This document shows, in pieces, positions 46,690 to 55,325 of a stretch of DNA of 64,000 nt. A program made the position numbers and the translations under genes. The stretch comes from Lysobacter sp. Root494 (GTDB taxonomy: Bacteria; Pseudomonadota; Gammaproteobacteria; Xanthomonadales; Xanthomonadaceae). The stretch spans positions 62,001 to 126,000 of the forward strand of contig NZ_LMFH01000009.1 of assembly GCF_001427225.1 (NCBI RefSeq), read 5' to 3'. The notes under the pieces were generated by a model. That model was not told the origin of the DNA, made no database searches, and was given only the letters and a program-made list of their open reading frames with translations. Positions within the stretch are counted from its first letter, which is position 1. Each line of letters opens with the position of its first letter.

Positions 46690-49600
46690 ATGCTCCCCGC
46701 CGGCCTGATCCTCCTCGCCGCCCTGCTCTGGCTGGGCCTGCTGTTCGCGGCGGGCGTGTACGGCGAGCGCCACCCGCAGGCGTTCGCGACGCGCTGGAAG
46801 CACATCTACGCGCTCTCGCTCGCGGTGCACTGCACCTCGTGGACGTTCTACGGCACGGTCACGCAGGCCGCGCGCCACGGCTGGCCGCTGCCGCCGACCT
46901 TCGTCGGCGCGATCCTGCTCTACGCCTTCGCCGCCGCCCTGATGGTGCGGCTGGTGAAGCTCGCGCGCGAAACGAATGCGACGTCCATCGCCGACCTCAT
47001 CGCCACGCGCCTGGGCAAGGACACCGGGCTCGCCGCGACGGTGACGCTGGTCGCCGCGCTCGGTCTGCTGCCGTACATCGCGCTGCAGCTCAAGGCGATG
47101 GCGATGAGTTTCGCCGTGCTCACCGGCCGCGACGGCAATGCCACGAACGTGCCGGTGTGGCAGGACATCGCGCTGTACGTCGCGTTGGCCATGGCGCTGT
47201 TCGCGATGCTGTTCGGCACGCGCCGGGTCAGCGCCGCCGAACACAATCGCGGACTCGTGTTGGCGATGGCATTCGAGTCGCTGCTGAAACTGGGCGCGAT
47301 GCTCGCGCTGGGTGTGTTCGTGTGGTGGGGATTGGGCGACCTGCCCGCCGCTGCGCCGGTGCCCCCGCCCGTGTCCGGCGGCGGTTTCGTGCCGCTGATG
47401 CTGCTCGGCGCGTTCGCGATGTTCATCCTGCCGCATCAGTTCCATATCGCCGTAGTCGAATGCCGCGACGAGCGCGACGTGCACACCGCGCGCTGGCTGT
47501 TCCCGTTGTATCTCGTGCTGATCGCCTTGCCGGTGCTGCCGCTCGCGCGCGCGGGGCAGGTGTTGTTCGCCGGCACCAACGTGTCATCCGACATGTACGT
47601 GCTCGCGTTGCCGTTGTCGCAGGGCCACGCAGGGCTCGGCCTGTTCGCGTTCCTCGGTGGCATGAGCGCGGCCACCGGCATGGTCGTGGTGAGCACGCTC
47701 ACGCTGAGCCTGATGATCGGCAACCACTGGCTCGCGCCAGGATTGCTGCGCCGGATGTGGAAGGACACGTCGTGGAAGCATCCGCCGCTGCTGCGCGATG
47801 GCCACGACGACCTGCGCGGCGCGGTGCTGCTGCTGCGCCGCGCGGGGATCGTCGTGATCATGCTCCTCGCATGGATGTACGGCCGCGTCGTCGCCGGCAG
47901 CGCGGCGCTGGCGGATGTCGGCGCGGTGAGTTTCTCCGCGCTGGCGACACTCGCGCCGGCGCTGGCGTTCGCGGTGTGGCGGCCGCACACGCCGCCGCGT
48001 GCGGCGATCGCAGGCATCGCCGCGGGCTTCGCGACCTGGGCGTGGTGCCTGCTGCTGCCGGTGCTGGCGACCTCGCGCGGCGTCACCCCGGAATGGGTCA
48101 CGCACGGGCCCCTCGGATGGCAATGGCTCGCGCCTGACGCACTGTTCGGATTGACCGGCTGGAGCCGCCTGGGCCGCGCAGTGGGTGCGAGCCTGTTCGT
48201 CGGCACCGCGGTAACGGCACTGGTCGCGGTATGGCGCACGGCGCCTGCGCGACGTGAATCGCGCGGGCTCGATGCCGCGACGTTGCGCACTGCCGGACGC
48301 CGCTTCCTGCCGCGCGAACGCGTTGCCGAACTGCTTGCGTCCGCACCCGTCACCGGCTCCGTTCCACATGAGGTCGAAGCCGCGATGGAGCGCGAACTCG
48401 CCGCCGTGCTCGGCTCCGCATCGGCGCGCGTGCTGCTCGACGCGGCGCGGCGCGAAGGCGGCAACGTCCACGACCTCGACGCCGTCGCCGCGATCGTCGA
48501 CACCGCCTCGCAGGACCTGCGCTTCAACCAGCGCGTGCTCGAAGCCGCGCTGCAGAACATGAGCCAGGGCATCAGCGTGGTTGATGCGCAGCTGCGCCTG
48601 GTCGCGTGGAATCGCCGCTACGTCGAACTGTTCGGCTTCCCCGACGCGCTGCTGAAGATCGGCACTCCCGTCGCCGAGCTCTCCGCGTGGACGCTGCAGA
48701 AGATGCCGCACAAGGGCTCGCTGCAGCAGGCGCTGGCGCGCCGTCTCGCCTTCATGCGCGCGGGATCGCCGCATCTGTCCGAGCGCGTGTTTCCCGACGG
48801 CAGCATCGTGGAAATCCGTGGCAACCCGATGCCGGGTGGCGGTTTCGTCGCCACCTTCACCGACGTCACCGAGTTCCGCCGCGCCGAAGCCGAACTGCTG
48901 CAGGCGAATGAAACCCTCGAACAGCGTGTCGGCGAACGCACTACGCTGCTCGAACAGGCCAAGCGCGAAGCCGAGTCCGCGAACGATGCGAAGAGCCGCT
49001 TCCTCGCCGCGATCGGCCACGACCTGCTGCAGCCGTTGCATGCGGCGCACCTGTTCACCGATGCGCTTGCGCAGCAGCTAGGTGAACAACCCGCGCGCGA
49101 ACCGCTGACGCAGAACATTCTTGTGCAAATCCGCGGCGCGCTCGATTCGACCACCGGCCTCCTCACCGGCCTGCTCGACATGTCGCGCCTGGAGGCCGGT
49201 GGCCTCGTGCCCGAGCCGCGCGCGATGCCGTTGGCCGATGTGCTGGAGCCGCTCGCCTCGGAGTTCCGCGCGCTCGCCGCCGAACGCGGTTTGCAGCTGC
49301 GCTACGTGCCCACGGCCTTGTGGGTCGATACCGACCCGCAGTTGCTGCGCCGCGTGCTGCAGAACTTCCTCGCCAACGCGGTGCGGTACACCACGAACGG
49401 ACGCATCGTGCTCGGCGTCCGCCGCAGCGGAGGCGCCGCGCGGATCGAAGTGCACGACACCGGCCCCGGCATCGCGCCCGAACACCAGCAGATCATCTTC
49501 GAGGAGTTCCGTCGCGGTGGTGATGCGCCGGGGCAGGGCCTCGGATTGGGGCTCGCCATCGCCGAACGCATCGCCGAACTGCTGCGCGCGCCCCTGATGC

Positions 49601-50076
49601 TGCGCAGCGAACCCGGGCGCGGCACGATGTTCGCGATCACCGTGCCCGCCGTACCGTCGCGCGTGCGCGAAGCCGCACCCCTGCCGCCGCCGCGGCCGCG
49701 CCTGCCCGGGGTGCATGTCCTCGTGGTCGACAACGAGCCGCTGGCGATGGAAGCCTTGCGCCGCGTGCTCGAAGGCTGGGGTTGCCGCGTCAGTGCCGCC
49801 GCGCGCGGCAGCGACGCGCACGCGGCGATCGCCAGCGATCCGGCCGATGCGTGGCTGTTCGACTACCACCTCGACGACGACACCGGCGTCGCCCTGCGTG
49901 AACGCCTCGTCCAGCAGCACGGCGCGCGCCCGACCGTGATCCTCAGCGCCGACCACACCGAAGCCGTGCGCCGCGATGTGCAGGAAGCCGGCCTGCCCCT
50001 GCTGATGAAGCCGCTCAAGCCGCTGGCGCTCAAATCCGTCCTGGACCGGCTCCTGGCCGCGCGCGCGGTGTCGTAA
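46690..50076 (+). CDS. Transporter-sensor hybrid histidine kinase, CrbS/MxtR-like
   Basis: 1128 residues. N-terminal sodium:solute symporter (SLC5-type) domain with about thirteen helices (1-510), a linker (about 525-600), PAS domain (620-720, QGISVVDAQLRLVAWNRRYVELF over two parts), histidine kinase with H777 in AAIGHDLLQPLHAAHLF, ATPase domain with GQGLGLGLAIAER, and a C-terminal receiver with D1058 in WLFDYHLDDDTG. This is the architecture of CrbS/MxtR, which with a LuxR-type partner controls acetate use. A LuxR-type regulator lies 3 kb downstream. Here the likely signal is a short-chain acid such as 3-hydroxybutyrate or acetate. Confidence 0.9.
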   Translation: MLPAGLILLAALLWLGLLFAAGVYGERHPQAFATRWKHIYALSLAVHCTSWTFYGTVTQAARHGWPLPPTFVGAILLYAFAAALMVRLVKLARETNATSIADLIATRLGKDTGLAATVTLVAALGLLPYIALQLKAMAMSFAVLTGRDGNATNVPVWQDIALYVALAMALFAMLFGTRRVSAAEHNRGLVLAMAFESLLKLGAMLALGVFVWWGLGDLPAAAPVPPPVSGGGFVPLMLLGAFAMFILPHQFHIAVVECRDERDVHTARWLFPLYLVLIALPVLPLARAGQVLFAGTNVSSDMYVLALPLSQGHAGLGLFAFLGGMSAATGMVVVSTLTLSLMIGNHWLAPGLLRRMWKDTSWKHPPLLRDGHDDLRGAVLLLRRAGIVVIMLLAWMYGRVVAGSAALADVGAVSFSALATLAPALAFAVWRPHTPPRAAIAGIAAGFATWAWCLLLPVLATSRGVTPEWVTHGPLGWQWLAPDALFGLTGWSRLGRAVGASLFVGTAVTALVAVWRTAPARRESRGLDAATLRTAGRRFLPRERVAELLASAPVTGSVPHEVEAAMERELAAVLGSASARVLLDAARREGGNVHDLDAVAAIVDTASQDLRFNQRVLEAALQNMSQGISVVDAQLRLVAWNRRYVELFGFPDALLKIGTPVAELSAWTLQKMPHKGSLQQALARRLAFMRAGSPHLSERVFPDGSIVEIRGNPMPGGGFVATFTDVTEFRRAEAELLQANETLEQRVGERTTLLEQAKREAESANDAKSRFLAAIGHDLLQPLHAAHLFTDALAQQLGEQPAREPLTQNILVQIRGALDSTTGLLTGLLDMSRLEAGGLVPEPRAMPLADVLEPLASEFRALAAERGLQLRYVPTALWVDTDPQLLRRVLQNFLANAVRYTTNGRIVLGVRRSGGAARIEVHDTGPGIAPEHQQIIFEEFRRGGDAPGQGLGLGLAIAERIAELLRAPLMLRSEPGRGTMFAITVPAVPSRVREAAPLPPPRPRLPGVHVLVVDNEPLAMEALRRVLEGWGCRVSAAARGSDAHAAIASDPADAWLFDYHLDDDTGVALRERLVQQHGARPTVILSADHTEAVRRDVQEAGLPLLMKPLKPLALKSVLDRLLAARAVS

Positions 50077-50388
50077 CGGCGGGGGACCACCCGGCTCGGC
50101 AGCGATGCCGGCGACGTCGCTTCAGCTTTCAGCGGCGGCGCCGATACCGTTTGCAACGGCCGTGCACTGCAGCCGGAAGCGGCAACGCAGCTCCTCCAGC
50201 GGCAGCGCACGGCTTTGCCCACTCCGCCTAAACCATTAACGGGGTGATTGCCTTCACGGAGAAAAGGTGACCGTCGTCGCGGAATACGCGCTGACGCCTT
50301 CCTACGCTGTCCGGGCATGGGCGGCGTGCTGCGCCAGCCTGTGGCGCGCGTGCGTCTGGGGAGCCCGTGCGCACCATGGAGAACCAAA
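50077..50388. other. Intergenic region before the GAF-GGDEF-EAL gene
   Basis: 312 bases. In-frame TTG starts upstream of 50389 exist, so some of it could be coding, but the peptide it would encode is Arg-rich and unlike the family. No clear promoter, repeat or riboswitch seen. Confidence 0.4.
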
Positions 50389-53301
50389 ATGGCCGGGCGA
50401 CGCGTCGGCAACATTCGCAGAAATGATGACAGCCAGCAGCACGCGGACCTGACCGCGAGGCTGCTGCGTGCGTCGACGCCTGCCGAAGCCGCCGCCGTGC
50501 TGTTCGACGAGATGCCGTGGCTGGAGAAGCGCGGCGCCAGCGTGCACTGGTCGACGCACTGGCCCGAGCAGATCAGGAGCTATCCGGAACGTCGCGGCCC
50601 CGGCAACGTCGAGGCACTGGCCGTCGAGTTCCTGCATGACGTACGTGCGGGCCTCGGCTCCGAATCCATGCGCCTGTTGCATGACGACGGCGACAGCACC
50701 ATTGCCGTCCTGCATTGCGCACTGGATTGCCCGGAGGTGGACGAAAGCATCCGCACGCGGCTGGGCGAGCTGCTACGCCTGCAGCGCATGCAGGAGAGCG
50801 TGGTGCGCCTGGAAGGCGCGGAAAAACTGCAGCGCTCGCTGTACGCCATCGCCGACATGGCCGGTTCGGATCTCGAGATGCCGGACATGCTGCGCGGCCT
50901 GCATCGGATCGTTGCCGACCTAATGTATGCGGAGAACTTCTACATCGCGCTGTACGACCGCGAGTGCGACAGCATCCGCTTCCTGTACTTCATGGACGTG
51001 GTCGATGCGACGCTGCCGGTGGAAGGCGATTCGATCCCACTGTCGCGCATCGAGCACGGCCTCACCTGGCACCTGATCCGCGACCGGCGCCCGCTGATGG
51101 GGAGCACCGCGGAGATGCGGCGGCAGGTTTCCGGCCCGCTGCGCCTGCATGGCGCGGACAGCAGCGACTGGCTCGGCGTGCCGATGATGCGCGAGGGCGA
51201 GGTCCAGGGCGTGGTGGTGGTGCAGAGCTATACCGGCCAGCGCCACTACACGACCGCGGAGATGTCGCTGCTGGCCTTCGTCGCCGAACACATCCTCACC
51301 GCCCTGGAACGCAAGCGCGGGCGCGCCGAACTCGAACAGCGCGTCGTCGAGCGCACCCAGCAGCTGGAAACGGCGAACCAGGAGCTGCGCCGCGAAGTGA
51401 GCGAACGCGAACGCGGCGAACGCCTGCAGGCCGCGCTGTACCGGATCGCCGCGCTGGCCAGCTTCGACGAGAGCAGCGCTTCCTTCTACCGGCACGTCCA
51501 CGCCATCGTCGGCGAGCTGCTGGATGCGCGCAATTTCTACATCGCGCTGCGCTCGCCCGATGGCACGAGCGTGATGTTCCCGTACGCCGCCGACCAGAGC
51601 GCGCGCGAATGGCCGGCGCGCTCGTCGGGCCGCGGCCTGACCGAGTACGTGCTGCGCACGGGCCGGCCGCAGCTGGTGGACCACGCGCGCGCAAAGGCGC
51701 TGCTCGCGGAGGGCGAGATCGACTCATCGCTGATGGACGACGCTACCCGCGTATGGCTCGGCGCGCCGCTGCTCGGCATGGAAGGTTCGATCGGCGTGGT
51801 TGCGCTGCAGAGCTACGACGACGCGACCATCTACAACGAGCGCGACGCCGAGCTGCTGACCTTCGTGTCCTACCAGATCGCCAGCAGCCTGCAACGCCGC
51901 CACGCCGCCGAACTGCTGCGGCAGGCCAACGCGGAGCTCGAGGTGCGCGTGGAAGAGCGCACGCTCGAGTTGCGCGAGCAGATCCGCGTACGCGAGCAGA
52001 TCGAAGCGCAGCTGCAGCACCAGGTGATGCACGACGCATTGACCCGCCTGCCCAATCGCGTCTACCTGCGCGACCGCATCGAACGCGCGATCGCGCGCGT
52101 GCGGCGTGATGTCGGCGACGGCTTCGGCCTGCTGTACATCGACGTCGACCGCTTCAAGGTCGTCAACGACAGCCTTGGCCACCGCGCGGGCGACGAGATG
52201 CTGCTGGAAGTCTCGCGCAGGCTCGCATCGTGCGTGCGCGAACCCGACACGGTCGCGCGCCTGGCCGGCGATGAGTTCGTGCTGCTGCTCGAGCACGTCG
52301 TGCAGCCGGAGGACTCGTGCAAGGTGGCGCAGCGCGTGCTCGAAGCGCTCGAGCAACCGATGCAGGTGGCCGGGCGCGAACTACGGATCTCCGCCAGCAT
52401 CGGCATCGCCCTGGCCGGCAGCGACTGCGAATCGGCCGACCGCATCCTCCACGACGCCGACGCCGCGCTCTATCGCGCCAAGAGCACCGGCCGCAACCGC
52501 TTCGTCCTCTTCGACGAGGCGATGCACCGCACGGCGATGGGCGTGCTCGACATGGAGCAGGCGCTGCGCAGCGCGCTCACGCGCGACGAGTTCCTCCCGT
52601 ACTTCCAGCCGATCGTGCGCCTCGACGACGAGCGCATCGTCGGCTACGAGGCGCTGTTGCGCTGGCGGCATCCGCAGCGCGGCATCCTCGGGCCGCCGGA
52701 TTTCCTGAAGGTGGCCGAAGACAGCGGCCTGATCGAGGAGATCGACTGGCGGCAGTTCCGCCTCGCGCTCGAAGCCGCGCGCGAACTCGTGCAGGACGGC
52801 AGCTTCATCACGCTCAACGTTTCGCCGCGCCTGTTCGCCCACAACGACTTCGACCAACGCCTGATCGCGATGACGCGCGAAGTAGATTTCGACCCCCGCC
52901 GCCTGCGCCTGGAGGTCACCGAGGGCACGCTGCTGGGCGATCCGCAAACCGTCGCCGCGACGCTGCATCGGCTGCGCGATGCGCACATCGAGTCGGCGCT
53001 CGACGATTTCGGCACCGGCTACTCGTCGCTCGGCCATGTGCATCACTTCCCGCTGAAGATGATCAAGATCGACCGCAGCTTCATCACGCCGTTCGCGGCC
53101 GGCGTGGCGCCGCGCAGTTCGGCGGTGATCGAGGCGATCCTCGCGCTCGGCCATGCGCTCGGCGCGGAGATCGTCGCCGAAGGCATCGAAACCCAGTACC
53201 AGCGCGAAGTGCTGCAGGCGATGGGTTGCGTGTACGGGCAGGGCTTCCTGTTCTCGCGGCCGGCGCCGGCGGGGCACTGGCTCGCCGCTCTGCGCAAGTG
53301 A
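50389..53301 (+). CDS. Dual GAF, GGDEF and EAL domain cyclic-di-GMP protein
   Basis: 970 residues from ATG 50389, chosen for its GGAG ribosome site; an in-frame TTG at 50248 is possible. Two GAF domains (about 150-300 and 340-500), each followed by a coiled-coil linker (EQRVVERTQQLETANQEL; EVRVEERTLELREQIR), a GGDEF domain whose signature reads AGDEF (626-630), and an EAL domain with E754 in YEALLRW, DDFGTGYSSL and VAEGIETQYQ. The altered first Gly is tolerated in some active cyclases. EAL catalytic residues look intact, so phosphodiesterase activity is likely. Placed between the sensor kinase and its probable response regulator. Confidence 0.9.
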   Translation: MAGRRVGNIRRNDDSQQHADLTARLLRASTPAEAAAVLFDEMPWLEKRGASVHWSTHWPEQIRSYPERRGPGNVEALAVEFLHDVRAGLGSESMRLLHDDGDSTIAVLHCALDCPEVDESIRTRLGELLRLQRMQESVVRLEGAEKLQRSLYAIADMAGSDLEMPDMLRGLHRIVADLMYAENFYIALYDRECDSIRFLYFMDVVDATLPVEGDSIPLSRIEHGLTWHLIRDRRPLMGSTAEMRRQVSGPLRLHGADSSDWLGVPMMREGEVQGVVVVQSYTGQRHYTTAEMSLLAFVAEHILTALERKRGRAELEQRVVERTQQLETANQELRREVSERERGERLQAALYRIAALASFDESSASFYRHVHAIVGELLDARNFYIALRSPDGTSVMFPYAADQSAREWPARSSGRGLTEYVLRTGRPQLVDHARAKALLAEGEIDSSLMDDATRVWLGAPLLGMEGSIGVVALQSYDDATIYNERDAELLTFVSYQIASSLQRRHAAELLRQANAELEVRVEERTLELREQIRVREQIEAQLQHQVMHDALTRLPNRVYLRDRIERAIARVRRDVGDGFGLLYIDVDRFKVVNDSLGHRAGDEMLLEVSRRLASCVREPDTVARLAGDEFVLLLEHVVQPEDSCKVAQRVLEALEQPMQVAGRELRISASIGIALAGSDCESADRILHDADAALYRAKSTGRNRFVLFDEAMHRTAMGVLDMEQALRSALTRDEFLPYFQPIVRLDDERIVGYEALLRWRHPQRGILGPPDFLKVAEDSGLIEEIDWRQFRLALEAARELVQDGSFITLNVSPRLFAHNDFDQRLIAMTREVDFDPRRLRLEVTEGTLLGDPQTVAATLHRLRDAHIESALDDFGTGYSSLGHVHHFPLKMIKIDRSFITPFAAGVAPRSSAVIEAILALGHALGAEIVAEGIETQYQREVLQAMGCVYGQGFLFSRPAPAGHWLAALRK

Positions 53302-53319
53302 TCCCGCGCGTCGTCGCGA

Positions 53320-53982
53320 TCACTCGATCTGCCGCGCCGGATCGCTCAGTTCGAGTTCGCGCAGCACCACGCCGGCCTGGGTGCGGTTGCGCACGCCCAG
53401 GCGCTCGAAGATCGCGGTGAGGTGCGCCTTCACCGTGCGCTCCTGCACGTCGAGGCGGTCGGCAATCTGCTTGTTGAGCAGGCCTTCGGCGACCAGCACC
53501 AGTACGCGGAACTGCTGCGGCGACAGGCTCGCCAGGCGCGCGGCGAGATCGGCATCGTGCGTGGACGAGCGCGCGCGCGACACCGGCGCGCGCAACGCGG
53601 CGGGCAGCCACTGTTCGCAGGCGAGCACGGTGCGGATCGCCTCGCGCAGCTCGTCGAGGCCGGAACTCTTGGGCAGGTAACCCGCGGCGCCGTGGTCGAG
53701 CGCGCGGCGGATCACGCGCGGATCGTCGTTAGCCGACACGACCACGACTGCGACGCCCGGAAACTGCGCGCGAACCGCCGCGAGGCCGGCCAGCCCGTGG
53801 TTGCCCGGCATGTGCAGGTCGAGCAGGACCAGGTCGATGTCGGGTTCCGATTCGAGCACCGCCAGCACGCTTTCAAGCGAATCGGCCTCGCGCACGCGCA
53901 GGTCGGCGACGGCGTCGGCCGCGGCACCGCGCAGCGCGGCACGGAACAGCGGGTGGTCGTCAGCGATCAGCAGCGTGGGCAT
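53320..53982 (-). CDS. LuxR/NarL-type response regulator, CrbR/ErdR-like
   Basis: 220 residues. Receiver with acidic pocket ADDHPLF and phospho-acceptor D55 in LLDLHMPGN, then a C-terminal LuxR helix-turn-helix (about 150-205: LSPQQFRVLVLVAEGLLNKQIA, RTVKAHLTAIFERLGVRNR in two parts). The best candidate partner of the transporter-sensor kinase at 46690. Last gene of a minus-strand operon after bdhA and the GNAT gene; its start overlaps the GNAT stop by 23 bases. Being in the bdhA operon, it would be controlled by the same promoter it may bind. Confidence 0.93.
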   Translation of the reverse strand: MPTLLIADDHPLFRAALRGAAADAVADLRVREADSLESVLAVLESEPDIDLVLLDLHMPGNHGLAGLAAVRAQFPGVAVVVVSANDDPRVIRRALDHGAAGYLPKSSGLDELREAIRTVLACEQWLPAALRAPVSRARSSTHDADLAARLASLSPQQFRVLVLVAEGLLNKQIADRLDVQERTVKAHLTAIFERLGVRNRTQAGVVLRELELSDPARQIE

Positions 53983-54445
53983 GCGCGCCTTGCAGCTCGA
54001 GGGTCATGAAGATGCTGTTCGGATCGGCGGTGTAGCGGCCGAACGGAGCGCACTCGGTGAAGCCGAAGGCGGCGTACAGCCGGCGCGCCGCTTCGAAGTA
54101 GGCCATCGAGCCAGTTTCCAGGCTCACGCATCGATAGCCGGACGCGCGTGCTTCGGCAAGCAGGTGCTCCAGCATCGTGCGTGCCACGCCCTTGCGCAGA
54201 TGCGCGCGCGCGGTCCGCATCGACTTGATTTCGGCATGGGCACCGTCGAGACGCTGCAAGGCACCGCAGCCCAGTAGCGCGTCGCCATCGTGCAGCGTCC
54301 ACACGCGCACATCGGGATGGCGGAGTCCGTCGAGATCGAGCGCGTGCTGGCTCTCCGCCGGCGCGGTCGCCTGCATGGCGGCGCGGTGTTCCCCCAGCAG
54401 TGCTGCAAACGCGGGGCTGTCGAGGTCGGCGTGCCGGATCTGCAT
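53960..54445 (-). CDS. GNAT family N-acetyltransferase
   Basis: 161 residues. Typical GNAT core with IKSMRTARAHLRKGVARTML (acetyl-CoA pyrophosphate loop RKGVAR), SLETGSMAYFEAARRLYAAF and FGFTECAPFG. Similar to PhnO/YafP-like small-molecule acetyltransferases; substrate unknown. Lies four bases after the bdhA stop and overlaps the response regulator start by 23 bases, so the three are translated from one mRNA with probable coupling. Confidence 0.9.
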   Translation of the reverse strand: MQIRHADLDSPAFAALLGEHRAAMQATAPAESQHALDLDGLRHPDVRVWTLHDGDALLGCGALQRLDGAHAEIKSMRTARAHLRKGVARTMLEHLLAEARASGYRCVSLETGSMAYFEAARRLYAAFGFTECAPFGRYTADPNSIFMTLELQGAHAHAADR

Positions 54446-54449
54446 CGCG

Positions 54450-55214
54450 CTACTGCACCGTCCAGCCACCGTCTACGTCGATCGTATGCCCGGTGATGTT
54501 CCGTGCCGCTGGCGACATCAAAAACGCGGTGATGCCGGCGAGTTCCTCGAAGGTGATGAACACGCCCTTCGGCATCGGCTTGAGCATGACTTCGCTCACC
54601 ACCTGGGACTCGGGAATGCCGCGCGTGCGCGCCTGGTCGGCGATCTGCTTGTCGACCAGCGGCGTCTTCACGTAGGTCGGGCAGATCGTGTTGACGGTGA
54701 TGTCGGTATCGGCCGTTTCCAGCGCGACCACCTTGGAGAAGCCGAGGAGGCCGTGTTTCGCCGCGACGTACGCGCTCTTGTACGGGGAGGCGACCAGCGA
54801 GTGGATCGAGCCGATGTTGACGATGCGGCCGAAGCCGCGTTCGCGCATGCCCGGCAACAGCGCGCGGGTGAGCCGCGCGACGCCGACCAGCATCACGTCG
54901 ACCAGGAACTCCCACTTCTGCATCGGGAATTCCTCCAGCGGCGCGACGTGTTGAAGGCCTGCGTTGTTGACCAGCACGTCGACCGGGCGCGAGACCGCGC
55001 CGAGCGCGGCTTCGATGCTGTGGTCGGAGGTGACGTCCAGCGCGAGCGCCTGCGCGGAGCCGCCCGCCGCGCGCAGCGCTTGCGCCACGGTTTCGGCGGC
55101 GTCGAGGTTCACGTCGGTGACCACGATGTAGTGGCCGGCGTGCGCGAGTTCGGCGGCGATGCCGGCACCGATGCCGCTGCCGGCACCGGTGATGAGGATG
55201 CAGCGGGAAGCCAT
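54450..55214 (-). CDS. bdhA: D-3-hydroxybutyrate dehydrogenase
   Basis: 254 residues, short-chain dehydrogenase. Oxidises D-3-hydroxybutyrate to acetoacetate with NAD; cytoplasmic. NAD-binding TGAGSGIGAGIA, NNAG, catalytic S136, Y149 and K153 (SAYVAAK), and the BdhA-specific TICPTYVKTPLVDKQI plus the ending ITGHTIDVDGGWTVQ. First gene of the bdhA-GNAT-regulator operon, divergent from the oligomer hydrolase. The ATG at 55214 has a weak ribosome site. Confidence 0.95.
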   Translation of the reverse strand: MASRCILITGAGSGIGAGIAAELAHAGHYIVVTDVNLDAAETVAQALRAAGGSAQALALDVTSDHSIEAALGAVSRPVDVLVNNAGLQHVAPLEEFPMQKWEFLVDVMLVGVARLTRALLPGMRERGFGRIVNIGSIHSLVASPYKSAYVAAKHGLLGFSKVVALETADTDITVNTICPTYVKTPLVDKQIADQARTRGIPESQVVSEVMLKPMPKGVFITFEELAGITAFLMSPAARNITGHTIDVDGGWTVQ

Positions 55215-55247
55215 GGTGGGAGTGTCATGAAAGCCGCGGGAAACCGC

Positions 55248-55289
55248 AGCCTAGCAGGCGCGCATCGGCGCCTCGTGGTACCAAAGTAC
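55248..55289 (-). promoter_or_regulatory. GTAC-box promoter of the bdhA operon
   Basis: On the minus strand: GTAC-TTTG-GTAC (55278-55289), 23 bases, then -10-like CTAGGCT (55248-55254), giving a leader of roughly 27 bases before bdhA. The box is the same one used in the opposite direction by the oligomer hydrolase gene. Confidence 0.68.
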
Positions 55290-55319
55290 GATGCCGCGCG
55301 CGGTGCGGCTTGCTAGGGT
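55278..55319 (+). promoter_or_regulatory. GTAC-box promoter of the oligomer hydrolase gene
   Basis: GTAC-CAAA-GTAC (55278-55289), 23 bases, then -10-like CTAGGGT (55313-55319). The expected transcription start would fall on or next to the ATG at 55326, so the mRNA may be leaderless. Confidence 0.68.
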
Positions 55320-55325
55320 CGCGGC

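Noticed and set aside
44284-47484. 1066-residue minus-strand reading frame
   Set aside because: It lies opposite the TonB receptor and the start of the sensor kinase, both with full family motifs, and is itself Arg/His/Val-rich with no domain. A shadow frame of GC-rich DNA.
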